Made by a program: the position numbers and the translations under genes. Shown piece after piece: positions 39,737 through 47,290 of a stretch of 64,000 bases of DNA. This DNA comes from an uncultured Pseudomonadota bacterium (GTDB lineage Bacteria > Myxococcota_A > UBA796 > SXON01). Positions within the stretch are counted from its first letter, which is position 1; the number at the start of each line of letters is the position of its first letter. The notes below the pieces were generated by a model. That model was not told where the DNA came from. It did no database searches and saw only the letters and a program-made list of their open reading frames with translations. The stretch spans positions 1 to 64,000 of the forward strand of contig CAIQVJ010000035.1 of NCBI GenBank assembly GCA_903875225.1, in the 5' to 3' direction.

Positions 39737-41283
39737 CAGCCGTCGTACCACTCTGGGGTCACCAGTTGCTGGTAGTTCTCCACCTTGAGCGGGTTGATCC
39801 GCTGCTTGATCGCCTCGATCGCCACGCTGGCCGAGACCTTGGCGAACCAGATGTACATGTCTCGCTTGTACGGCACGCGGGACATGAGGCCCTTGGCGAG
39901 CCACCTGTTGTTCACGAACTGCTTGTTCATCTCGTACAGGGAGACCGCGATCTCGTCACGCGTCATGTACTTTGTGTCCAGGACCGGGGAGAGCCAGTCG
40001 AAGTTGTCGAAGTCCTCCTCGGTGATCCACCCTTTTTCCATCGCTTCGTCATAGATCGGCGTCCCGGGCACGGGCGTGATCGGGTGGAACGCGGGAAAGT
40101 CGATGTCCAGGCGCGAGGCCAGCTCCACCTGCTTCTTGAGGCTGGCGGGGCTCTCGTCCTTCACGCCCACGATGAACGTCGCCTGGACGAACACGTCCGG
40201 GTACTTCTCCCGGAAGATCGTGAGCGCCTTCTCGGCCACCCCGCCGGTGTAGAACCGCTTGTCGAGCAGCGTGAGCGAGTCGTCCTCGGCGCGTTCCACC
40301 CCGATGAGGATGTGCGAGAGGCCGGCCTGGATCAGCTTTTCGAGGATGCCCTTCTTTTCGTCGCGAACGATGCAGTCTGCGCGCATGAACGCGAACCACT
40401 TGGTCTTCATGCCGGACTTGATCATGGCGTCGGCGAACTGGTCGTTGAACCGCGGATCGATGTTCCAGCTCTCGTCCACCCACACGTAGCTCCGCTTGCC
40501 GTACCGGTAGTAGAGCTCGGAGATCTCCTCCATCATGCGGTCCACCGACTTCGTGCGCCAGCGCGGGGAGAGCTGCGCCTTGCCGTTGTCGTCGTACTTC
40601 CGGTCGGCCATCACGGTCCACCAGGCGCAGAAGGAGCACTTCGAGACGCAGCCCCGGGAGTGATGGATCGTCGTGCCGCCGGGGGAGAACAGGTACCGGC
40701 TCTTGCCGTACAGGTGCATCGGCAAGAGGTCGTAGGCCGGCATCGGGAGCAGGTCGAGATCGTGCACCAGCGCCCGGGTGCGGGTGCGCACCGACTTCTC
40801 GCCATCGAAGTACGCGAGCCCGTCCACCCCGGAGAGGTCTGGCTGGGAATGCGACCACGCCTCCACGACCTCCACGATGGTCTGCTCACCCTCGCCGATG
40901 CAGATGGCGTCGATGTCCGGCGGGGAGCCGTCGGCCTTTGCGCGGGAGTACCGGTGCGCGAGGTTGGTGAAGTGGCCTCCACCGGCGAGGGTCCGGGCGC
41001 GGGGCGCGACCTCTTTGCACATCTTGAAGAAGCGCAGCGCCTCGCTCGCATAGAGCGCGTGGTTCTCTCCAGACGCGATCACGTCGGGATCGAGTCGCTT
41101 GAGCTCGTCGGCGAGGGAGCTCCAGCCGATGTGTAGCGGCATGCAGTCGATCACGTGGACCTCGTGACCGGCCTCCCGCAAGGGGGCTGCGAGCGCAGGA
41201 AGGGCCTGTTGCAGGAGGAAGTTGTCCCCCTCGCTGGTGTAGGGCCAGTACTTTCGGGGGGGCTGGACGAGGACGACGCGCAC
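39736..41283 (-). CDS. Cobalamin-binding-type radical SAM protein (2)
   Basis: 515 residues from GTG 41283. The N-terminal domain (1-150) is of the B12-binding type (VVLVQPPRKYWPY, LPALAAPLREAGHEVHVIDCMP). The radical SAM motif is C212-VSK-C216-SF-C219. Later segments include VWVDESWNIDPRF, ILIGVERAEDDSLTLLDKRF and PITPVPGTPIYDEAMEKGW, the last typical of this family. The C-terminal extension (about 420-515) carries a helix bundle with DMYIWFAKVSASVAIEAIK, possibly membrane-associated. The stop overlaps the HAD phosphatase start. No iron-sulfur motif beyond the three cysteines is seen. Confidence 0.88.
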   Translation of the reverse strand: MRVVLVQPPRKYWPYTSEGDNFLLQQALPALAAPLREAGHEVHVIDCMPLHIGWSSLADELKRLDPDVIASGENHALYASEALRFFKMCKEVAPRARTLAGGGHFTNLAHRYSRAKADGSPPDIDAICIGEGEQTIVEVVEAWSHSQPDLSGVDGLAYFDGEKSVRTRTRALVHDLDLLPMPAYDLLPMHLYGKSRYLFSPGGTTIHHSRGCVSKCSFCAWWTVMADRKYDDNGKAQLSPRWRTKSVDRMMEEISELYYRYGKRSYVWVDESWNIDPRFNDQFADAMIKSGMKTKWFAFMRADCIVRDEKKGILEKLIQAGLSHILIGVERAEDDSLTLLDKRFYTGGVAEKALTIFREKYPDVFVQATFIVGVKDESPASLKKQVELASRLDIDFPAFHPITPVPGTPIYDEAMEKGWITEEDFDNFDWLSPVLDTKYMTRDEIAVSLYEMNKQFVNNRWLAKGLMSRVPYKRDMYIWFAKVSASVAIEAIKQRINPLKVENYQQLVTPEWYDG

Positions 41284-41360
41284 GGTTCACCCTAACCTAC
41301 CCCCGATCCGCGCCGCCCGCGCCCGTTGCGCGTCGGTATGCCACCCGCGAGGATCCCGTA

Positions 41361-42353
41361 CTATCTGCCGCGCGGGCGCCTTCTCGCCACGCCCACCCAG
41401 GCCCGGTGCAGCGGCGCAGCCACCGGGTGGGCGGCAAAGCGGTCCTCGAGCGCCAGCAGCCCCGGGAGCGCGGCCTTCCCTCCATCCCGCCCGGCACCGT
41501 GGGTGATGTCCGCACCCACGAGCATCTCGAACGGGCCCGAGAGCACCCAGTGCGTCGGGACGAACTCGACCGTCCAGCCGGAGAACAGCGTGCGCAGGTC
41601 CTCGGCATCGAGGCAGCGCACGTGCCGGTCACCGCCGCAGTGGGCGAGTCCGCTGAAGAACCCCTCCGTCAGCCCCGGCCCCACGTCGGTCGAGAGCGCC
41701 CAGCCCCAGCGGGCCTCGACGGAGAACAGGACGGTGCCATCGGCCGCGAGACGCGCAGCGACGGCGTCGACCACGTCCCGGGGCCGCTCGACATAGTTCA
41801 GGATCTCGGCGAGGACGGCGATGTCGAACTTCTCCTCGGCAGCGGGCAGGATCTCTGCAGTGGTCCAGCATGCATCGAGCCGTCCCTTGCGCCCGGCGCC
41901 GTGCCACACGGCGTGTCGGAGCGAGCGCAGGTCCCCATCCACGAGCAGCACGTCGTCGCCCCGGTCGAGGAACCAGGCGGCGAACCGACCGACCCCACAG
42001 CCGACGTCGAGCACGCGCTGGCGCTGCCCCTCCGCGGGCAGGCCCCCGAGCTCCATCCAGCGGTGCAGTGTGAGCGCCCGCTCGAGGATCTTCTTGTCGT
42101 GGACGGGGCTCTCGGGGTCGAGCGTGTCGATGTAGTCGGGGTAGCGGGCCCACCCGTCGGCGTACCCGACCAGGTTCGCGAGCGCGGGCGTGGGTTCCAC
42201 GCCGCTCCGCTGCAAGGTCCGCAGGCGGGGATCTTCGGGTGGCAGGTCGAACTCGACCCCTACCCACGCACCGAGGGCGGCTGCAGCGTACGGCGGGCCC
42301 GGTGGCAGGAAGGGGGCGCCCGCGAGGGGGACGGTGGCGCGGGCAAGCGACAT
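41361..42353 (-). CDS. Class I SAM-dependent methyltransferase
   Basis: 330 residues from ATG 42353 (MSLARATVPL). Motif I of the Rossmann methyltransferase fold is VLDVGCGVGRFAAWF (114-128). Acidic motif II is VLLVDGDLRSLR. Motif III lies in FDIAVLAEILNYVERPRDVV, resembling UbiE/COQ5 and glycan methyltransferases. The first 110 residues form an unassigned lid. The C-terminus holds an Arg-rich tail (GVARRRPRGR). It lies upstream of the radical SAM gene on the same strand, 77 bases between, so they may form one unit with the HAD phosphatase. The substrate is unknown. Confidence 0.82.
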   Translation of the reverse strand: MSLARATVPLAGAPFLPPGPPYAAAALGAWVGVEFDLPPEDPRLRTLQRSGVEPTPALANLVGYADGWARYPDYIDTLDPESPVHDKKILERALTLHRWMELGGLPAEGQRQRVLDVGCGVGRFAAWFLDRGDDVLLVDGDLRSLRHAVWHGAGRKGRLDACWTTAEILPAAEEKFDIAVLAEILNYVERPRDVVDAVAARLAADGTVLFSVEARWGWALSTDVGPGLTEGFFSGLAHCGGDRHVRCLDAEDLRTLFSGWTVEFVPTHWVLSGPFEMLVGADITHGAGRDGGKAALPGLLALEDRFAAHPVAAPLHRAWVGVARRRPRGR

Positions 42354-42410
42354 TCCGCAGCCTATCCGCTCCTGCGGGTCCTCCACTTTGCAAACCGCGC
42401 GCGCCCCGCC

Positions 42411-42439
42411 TTGACAAGCGCCCGCCGCTCGGCGACACT
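42411..42439 (+). promoter_or_regulatory. Strong sigma70-like promoter of a tiny transcription unit
   Basis: TTGACA (42411-42416) is a perfect -35 box, followed by a 17-base spacer and GACACT (42434-42439). Transcription would start near 42446. No known gene begins downstream on this strand before the terminator at 42544-42580. The same spacing and a -10 starting with GAC appear in the promoter at 50898-50926. Confidence 0.6.
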
Positions 42440-42462
42440 GTGTGCAACCCTTGGAGGTCCTC

Positions 42463-42510
42463 TTGAATTGGCGTCCCTCTCCCCGTCCCAAGCCAGGCCC
42501 GAAGCAGTAG
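42463..42510 (+). CDS. Putative 15-residue peptide (or sRNA decoy ORF)
   Basis: TTG at 42463 is preceded by GGAGG at 42453-42457 with a good 5-base spacing, and reads MNWRPSPRPKPGPKQ before TAG at 42508-42510. It lies inside a self-contained unit with a promoter and a terminator, giving a transcript of about 130 nt. The peptide is Pro-, Arg- and Lys-rich. It might be a real micropeptide, a leader, or incidental to a small RNA. No downstream gene on this strand would be attenuated. Confidence 0.35.
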   Translation: MNWRPSPRPKPGPKQ

Positions 42511-42543
42511 TCCAGCTACGCCGCAAGGCCCGATGGTACGTTC

Positions 42544-42580
42544 GAACGGGAGGTCATTCTGACCTCCCGTTCCTGGTTTT
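42544..42580 (+). terminator. Rho-independent terminator (13-bp perfect stem)
   Basis: Arms GAACGGGAGGTCA (42544-42556) and TGACCTCCCGTTC (42560-42572) pair perfectly around a TTC loop, followed by CTGGTTTT. It ends the small plus-strand unit and, being symmetric, also lies 20 bases past the minus-strand envC-like gene. It is the best intrinsic terminator I could see in the window. Confidence 0.85.
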
Positions 42581-42600
42581 GCGCACCGGTGCGCCAGGGG

Positions 42601-43680
42601 TCAGCCTCCGAGCCAGGCCCCCGGGTCCTGGGGGGTGCCGTTGTAGCGCACCTCGAAGTGCAGCCGGGCCTCGGACTCGTCGAGCAGGCCTGTCGACCCG
42701 ACGAGCCCGAGCACGTCTCCCGCCTGCACCTCCTGGCCCTGGGAGACACGGAGTCCGTTCGCATGGGCGTAGAGGGTGGCGTACGTGCCGTGCTGCACCA
42801 TCACCACCTGGCCGTACCCGCGGATGTAGCCGGAACGGGTGACCGTACCCGCGAACACCGCGCGGAACGGTGTTCCCGGGGGCGATGCGATGTCGTAGCC
42901 GAGGCTCTGCAGGGTCTCGTGCGTCAGGTCGTCCACGTACGGCCCCCACCCGAGGATCAAGCGCCCGCGGAGGGGCCAGGGCAGGGTGCCGCGCGCTTCG
43001 CGAAAGGCTTCGGAGTCGCCGCCTGCGCTTGAGGCCGCCGCGGCTGCAGGTGCGGCGCCCTCGTGGGTCGCGACGTCGCCGTCGAACTCCGCGCGCGCGC
43101 GAGCGGTCTCGTTGGAATACTGTCGGGAGATCGGCGGGCTTCTCTGCACCGAGCGCAACAGGGCGAGCCGGCGGTCCCGCTCCTCCTTCAGCGATTCGCG
43201 CTGCTGGACCCGCTCCGCCGCGAGCCCCTGCAACGCCTTCATCTCCGCTTCGGCGGCGGTGGCGGCCGCGGCGCGCTTCTGCACCACGGCTTCGAACTCG
43301 CTCATGGCGGCGTCCTGGGTGCGCGCGGTCGCGAGCAGGTAGTGCACCCGGCGTCGAAGCTCGTCCGGGCTCTGCGCATCGAACAAGAGCCGGGCAAACC
43401 CACGACGTTGCAGGCGGTAGGCGGCCCGGAGCGCGCGGTCCACCTCCGTCCGCCGCTTCTGCACCTCGGCCGTCGCGGTGGCCTGATCGGCGGTGTGGGC
43501 AGCGAGCGCAGTGTTCAGCTCCGCCTCCCGGGCGGTCGTACTGGCATCGGCGCTGTCGAGCGCCGTGAGCTGTGCATCGTACCGGGCGATCTCGTCGAGG
43601 ATGCCCTGCACGGGCTCCTCCGCCTGTGCCGGCGCGAGCATCAGCACCATCAGGGCTGCGCCTGCCCCCCACCGGCTCAC
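42601..43680 (-). CDS. envC: EnvC-like degenerate LytM (M23) murein hydrolase activator
   Basis: 359 residues from GTG 43680, overlapping the ftsX stop (GTGA). The signal peptide ends APAQA-EE. Residues 25-220 are long coiled coils (Ala/Glu/Arg-rich), as in EnvC. The C-terminal LytM/M23 domain (about 240-355) keeps the fold marks GYDIASPPGTPFRAVFAG, VVMVQHGTYATLYAHAN and GSTGL, but the HxGxD histidine is Ser (SLGYD) and the HxH reads RLH. Two zinc ligands are lost, so catalysis is unlikely. EnvC has the same loss and activates amidases at the septum when opened by FtsEX, and this gene sits directly after ftsE-ftsX. Confidence 0.82.
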   Translation of the reverse strand: MSRWGAGAALMVLMLAPAQAEEPVQGILDEIARYDAQLTALDSADASTTAREAELNTALAAHTADQATATAEVQKRRTEVDRALRAAYRLQRRGFARLLFDAQSPDELRRRVHYLLATARTQDAAMSEFEAVVQKRAAAATAAEAEMKALQGLAAERVQQRESLKEERDRRLALLRSVQRSPPISRQYSNETARARAEFDGDVATHEGAAPAAAAASSAGGDSEAFREARGTLPWPLRGRLILGWGPYVDDLTHETLQSLGYDIASPPGTPFRAVFAGTVTRSGYIRGYGQVVMVQHGTYATLYAHANGLRVSQGQEVQAGDVLGLVGSTGLLDESEARLHFEVRYNGTPQDPGAWLGG

Positions 43681-44567
43681 GGCAGGCTCGCGAGGAACCG
43701 GTGCACCGCCGCCCACGCCGCGCCCGCGCCGAACGCCACGCCCAGGGTCATCAACACGAAGACCTGCGCGCCGGGCAGAAAGGTCGGGGCGGTGCCCATG
43801 GCGAGGGCCAGAAGTTCATGCAGCCGAATGAGCAGGCCGGAGTGGATCCCGTAGAGCACCCCGGTCGCGATCGCCCCGCCGAGCAGCCCCTGGAGCACGC
43901 CCTCCATGACGAACGGGCCGAGGATGTAGCGCTCGCTCGCGCCGACCAGTCGCAGGATCTGCAGCTCGTCCTGGCGGGCGTGGACCACGAGGTGGATGGT
44001 GTTCGCGACCAGGAACAGGGTGGCCACGGCGGTGGCCACCCCGAACGCGACGCCGAGCGCCGTGAGCAGGGAGAGGAACGTGTGCACCCGGGAGACCCAG
44101 TCCTGGCCGTAGTCCACGTCTTCCCAGGTGCCCGCCCCCGAGTCCGTCAGGCTCTTCACGAAGGCGCCCATCCGCTCGGGTGAGGTGGCCTCCGGCTGCA
44201 GCGTGATCTCGAGCGAGGCGGGGAGGGCGTCCGGGCCCAGCTCCTTGAGCACGGGTGCGGTCTCTGGCGCCTTCGCCGTCATCCAGCTGGCGGCGTCGGC
44301 GGCGGTGACCAGCTCGACCTTGAGCACCTCGCGCCGCTGCTCCAGGAGCACCTTCATCTGGGCTTGCGCCTCGGGGCTCACCTCGGGAGCGAAGTAGGCC
44401 GATACATGCTGGTCTGCCTGCCAGGTGCCCACCATCGCGTTCACGTCCCGCACCACCATCGCGAACAGGCCGAGGAGCACCAGCGCCGAGGCGATCACGC
44501 CCGTGGAGACGGCAAAGAAGTACAGGTGCTCGCGGATGCCGCGAAATACCCGGCGAACCCCCTCCAT
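43677..44567 (-). CDS. ftsX: Cell division protein FtsX
   Basis: 296 residues from ATG 44567, sharing a base with the ftsE stop (TGATG). It has four transmembrane helices: one N-terminal (LYFFAVSTGVIASALVLLGLF), then an external loop of about 130 residues (ADQHVSAYFAPEVS...QDWVSRVH), then three C-terminal helices (near LTALGVAFGVATAVATLFLV, LGGAIATGVLYG and VFVLMTLGVAFGAGAAWAA). The segment VHARQDELQILRLVGASERYI is the conserved cytoplasmic loop of FtsX. With FtsE it transmits ATPase motion to the amidase activator. The envC-like gene overlaps its stop. Confidence 0.92.
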   Translation of the reverse strand: MEGVRRVFRGIREHLYFFAVSTGVIASALVLLGLFAMVVRDVNAMVGTWQADQHVSAYFAPEVSPEAQAQMKVLLEQRREVLKVELVTAADAASWMTAKAPETAPVLKELGPDALPASLEITLQPEATSPERMGAFVKSLTDSGAGTWEDVDYGQDWVSRVHTFLSLLTALGVAFGVATAVATLFLVANTIHLVVHARQDELQILRLVGASERYILGPFVMEGVLQGLLGGAIATGVLYGIHSGLLIRLHELLALAMGTAPTFLPGAQVFVLMTLGVAFGAGAAWAAVHRFLASLP

Positions 44568-45259
44568 CAACGCATCTCGGGTGCGAGGCTGCGTCGCTTG
44601 GGCACCTCGGTGCTGGTGAGCTTGCCGTCCAGGAGGCGGAGCACCCGCTTCGGAAACCGGTTCATCAGGCCCTGGTCGTGGGTCGCCACCAGCACGGTCG
44701 TGCCCCGCAGCTGGATCGCCTGCAGGATCTCCATCACTTCCACCGCCATGCCTCCGTCCAGGTTTCCCGTGGGCTCGTCGCACAGCAGCACGGCCGGATC
44801 GTTCACGATGGCCCGGGCGATCGCCACGCGCTGCTGCTCGCCCCCGGAGAGCTGCCCCGCGAGCGAGGACTCCCGGCCCTTGAGCCCGACGATGTTCAGC
44901 GAGGCGGGCACCCGGCGGTTGATCTGCTCCCGCGGCGCGCCCACCACCTCCAGCGCGAGCGCCACGTTGTCCGCCACCGTCCGGCGGGGCAGCAGCTTGA
45001 AGTCCTGGAACACGATGCCCATGTTCCGCCGCAGCTGCGCCACGCGCTCACGCCCGAGCGTGGTCACGTCCAGCCCGCCCACCAGCATCTTGCCGCTGCT
45101 CGGCTTCTCGGCCCCGTAGAGGAGCTTGAGCAGCGTGGACTTCCCCGCGCCGGATGGCCCGGTGATGTAGACGAACTCGCCCTTCTCGATGTGCACCGAC
45201 ACGTCTCGCAGCGCGTCGTGGTCGCCGAAGGACTTTACGATGTGGTACAGGCGGATCAC
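44567..45259 (-). CDS. ftsE: Cell division ATP-binding protein FtsE
   Basis: 230 residues from GTG 45259 (MIRLYHIVKSFGDHDALRDVS). Walker A is GPSGAGKST. The Q-loop lies in GIVFQDFKLLPRRTVADNV, the ABC signature is LSGGEQQRVAIARAI, Walker B is VLLCDEPTGNLD and the H-loop ATHDQGLM. VFQDFKLL is typical of FtsE. It has a short C-terminal extension (VPKRRSLAPEMR). First gene of ftsE-ftsX-envC. Its start lies only 17 bases from the divergent nadD start. Confidence 0.94.
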   Translation of the reverse strand: MIRLYHIVKSFGDHDALRDVSVHIEKGEFVYITGPSGAGKSTLLKLLYGAEKPSSGKMLVGGLDVTTLGRERVAQLRRNMGIVFQDFKLLPRRTVADNVALALEVVGAPREQINRRVPASLNIVGLKGRESSLAGQLSGGEQQRVAIARAIVNDPAVLLCDEPTGNLDGGMAVEVMEILQAIQLRGTTVLVATHDQGLMNRFPKRVLRLLDGKLTSTEVPKRRSLAPEMR

Positions 45260-45276
45260 GGTTGATCTCCTATCTG

Positions 45277-45849
45277 ATGCCGATGGCCATAGCTCCCCAG
45301 CCCGCAGCGCTCCCCGTCACCGTCATCTTCGGGGGCAGCTTCAATCCGCCCCACGTGGGACACGCGATGGTGGCGGCGTGGCTGCGCTGGACGCAGGGGG
45401 TGAGCGCCGTGTGGTTCGTGCCGGCCTTCGAGCACGCGTTCGGCAAAGAGCTGGCTCCCTGGGATCGGCGCCTGCGGGCGACCCGGGCGCTCGCGGCGAT
45501 GTTGAACGACGGCGGAGATTGGGCCGGAGTGAGCGACATCGAGGTGGACCTGCCCCGCCCGAGCTACACGATCCGCACGTTGGACACGTTGCGTTCACGC
45601 AATCCCGACCGGAGGCTGCGGCTGGTGGTGGGCTCCGACGTCTGGGAGCAATTTGGGATGTGGAGGGATCACGAGCGCGTGATCGCGGAGTACTCACCGA
45701 TCGTCGTCGGGCGTGCGGGGTACCCCGAGATCCCCGGGGTGCCCTCGTTCCCGGACGTGAGCAGCAGCGTGATCCGCGAGCGACTGGCACGCGGGGAGAG
45801 CGTCTCGGGTCTGGTCCCCGGTTCCGTGCTGAGGCAGTGGATCGGGTGA
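45277..45849 (+). CDS. nadD: Nicotinate-nucleotide adenylyltransferase
   Basis: 190 residues from ATG 45277 (a TTG at 45262 or ATG at 45283 are alternatives). NadD adenylates nicotinate mononucleotide in NAD synthesis. The nucleotidyltransferase motif is GGSFNPPHVGH (close to the canonical GGtFdPpH.GH), and the second motif is SSSVIRERL (for SSTxIR). LVVGSDVWEQF fits the substrate-binding strand. Length is in the normal range. It is divergent from ftsE with almost no intergenic DNA. pdhA follows in the opposite orientation. Confidence 0.9.
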   Translation: MPMAIAPQPAALPVTVIFGGSFNPPHVGHAMVAAWLRWTQGVSAVWFVPAFEHAFGKELAPWDRRLRATRALAAMLNDGGDWAGVSDIEVDLPRPSYTIRTLDTLRSRNPDRRLRLVVGSDVWEQFGMWRDHERVIAEYSPIVVGRAGYPEIPGVPSFPDVSSSVIRERLARGESVSGLVPGSVLRQWIG

Positions 45850-45871
45850 GGGCGGGCATGCACCCCGGCGG

Positions 45872-46876
45872 TCACGGGGCGTAGGTGTACTCGTACAGGC
45901 GCGCCGGGTCCGGGTCGGGTGAGGTCTCGGCGAAGTGGTAGGCATCCTCGGCCTCGGCTTCCACCGAGGCCTGCAGGGCCTGGAGCTCGGCGACGTCGGC
46001 TCCCATCTCCCGGAGACGATGCTCGGTGATGAGCAGCGGATCGGTCTTCTTCCTCGCCTCCAGCTCGCCGTCGGGCCGGTACTTCGCCGGGTCCGACATG
46101 GAGTGGCCCCGGAACCGGTAGGTGATGGCTTCCAGGATGACGGGTCCGTGGCCTTCGCGCGCGTGGGCGACGGCTGCGCCCACCCGGTCCCGCACGTGCT
46201 CCACGTCGAAGCCCTCGAACTGCTCGCGCATCATCCCCACGCCGAGTCCGCGCAGGCTCATGTCGATGAGCGACGATGCGCGCTCCACGCTGGTCCCCAT
46301 CGCGTAGTAGTTGTTCTCGCACAGGAACACGATCGGGAGCTTATACAGCTGTGCCAGGCACATCGCCTCGAAGAACGCGCCCTGGTTGGCCGCGCCGTCT
46401 CCGAAGAACACGACGGCCACCCCACCGGTCTTGCGCATCTTCAGCGCCCAGGCAACGCCCACGGCCAGCGGCACGTGCGCGCCGACGATCCCGTAGCCGC
46501 CCATGAAGTTGACCTTCGCGTCGAACAGGTGCATCGAGCCGCCGAGGCCCGAGGTGCAGCCCGTGGCCTTGCCGAACAGCTCCGCCATCACGGCGCGCGG
46601 CGAGACCCCCTTGGCCATGGCCTGACCGTGCTCGCGGTAGGCGGTGATCCAGTGATCCTCGGGCCTGCAAGCTGCCGAAGCCCCCACCGCCACCGACTCC
46701 TGGCCGATGTACAGATGGCAGAAGCCGAGGATCTTTCTCTGGGTGTAGGCTTTCGCGGCGAGCTCTTCCACCCGCCGGATGAGCAGCATCTCGCGGTAGA
46801 GCCGGGTGAGCTCCTCCCGCGTGCAGGGGGGGAGCCCCGGGACGGGCAGTGAGGGCGCGTCGGGTGAGGAGTCCAT
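45872..46876 (-). CDS. pdhA: Pyruvate dehydrogenase E1 component, alpha subunit
   Basis: 334 residues from ATG 46876, immediately after the apaG stop (TAGATG). It is the thiamine-diphosphate enzyme subunit of the pyruvate or branched-chain 2-oxoacid dehydrogenase complex. The opening LTRLYREMLLIRRVEELAAKAY and GFCHLYIGQESVAVGA are typical. The TPP motif is GDGAANQGAFFEAMCLAQ...LPIVFLCENN. The phosphorylation-loop region YRFRGHSMSDPAKYR is conserved. No E1-beta or E2 gene is in the window, so the partner subunits are elsewhere. The E1-alpha assignment is firm, but pyruvate as substrate is inferred from family resemblance (GHSMSDPAKYR). Confidence 0.88.
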   Translation of the reverse strand: MDSSPDAPSLPVPGLPPCTREELTRLYREMLLIRRVEELAAKAYTQRKILGFCHLYIGQESVAVGASAACRPEDHWITAYREHGQAMAKGVSPRAVMAELFGKATGCTSGLGGSMHLFDAKVNFMGGYGIVGAHVPLAVGVAWALKMRKTGGVAVVFFGDGAANQGAFFEAMCLAQLYKLPIVFLCENNYYAMGTSVERASSLIDMSLRGLGVGMMREQFEGFDVEHVRDRVGAAVAHAREGHGPVILEAITYRFRGHSMSDPAKYRPDGELEARKKTDPLLITEHRLREMGADVAELQALQASVEAEAEDAYHFAETSPDPDPARLYEYTYAP

Positions 46877-47260
46877 CTAGTTCAACGCGTAGGGTTCGAC
46901 GAGGGTGAAGGGGGCGATCTCCGCGTCGAACCGCTCGCCGCGCGAGGTGACCATCTGGTAGGTGCCGTGCATCGTGCCCATCGGGGTCGAGAGCGGGCAC
47001 CCGCTGCGGTAGCTGTACTTGCCGCCGGGCTCGAGCACGGGCTGCTCACCCACGACGCCCGGTCCGCGGACCTCCTCCACGCGACCCGAGGCGTCGGTGA
47101 TGGTCCAATGCCTGCTCACCAGTTGTACGCGTTCGCTCCCCTCGTTCTGGATGGTCACGTCGTACGCGAACATCCAGTGGCTGTTCTTGGGATCCGAGTG
47201 TCCGGGCAGGAACTCGGGAGCGACGTCGACGCGGATGCCGCGGGTGATGGCGGTGGACAT
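46877..47260 (-). CDS. apaG: ApaG domain protein (Co2+/Mg2+ efflux protein ApaG)
   Basis: 127 residues from ATG 47260. The fibronectin-III-like ApaG fold is recognised by FAYDVTIQNEGSERVQLVSRHWTITDASG, then VRGPGVVGEQPVLEPG, then YRSGCPLSTPMGTMHGTYQMV, with length 120-130 as usual. The role is not settled; apaG mutants have cobalt/magnesium phenotypes, and its fold is shared with F-box FBXO3. The downstream pdhA start follows directly, so both are read together. Confidence 0.92.
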   Translation of the reverse strand: MSTAITRGIRVDVAPEFLPGHSDPKNSHWMFAYDVTIQNEGSERVQLVSRHWTITDASGRVEEVRGPGVVGEQPVLEPGGKYSYRSGCPLSTPMGTMHGTYQMVTSRGERFDAEIAPFTLVEPYALN

Positions 47261-47290
47261 GCCGCCCGCGTAACCCGCTGACTGCGGCCG

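Noticed and set aside
36424-42510. RiPP gene cluster with radical SAM maturases and a short precursor at 42463
   Set aside because: The 15-residue peptide has no leader region and lies on the opposite strand to the methyltransferase. No transporter or protease of RiPP type is present.
42480-42540. Possible SRP (4.5S) RNA because of CCAGGCCCGAAGCAG
   Set aside because: The segment lacks the GGAA-type tetraloop helix between AGG and AGCAG and does not fold as an SRP S domain.
42535-42560. tRNA T-arm-like GTTCGAAC
   Set aside because: The flanking bases do not pair into a T stem, and no D or anticodon arm precedes it. The sequence belongs to the terminator hairpin.
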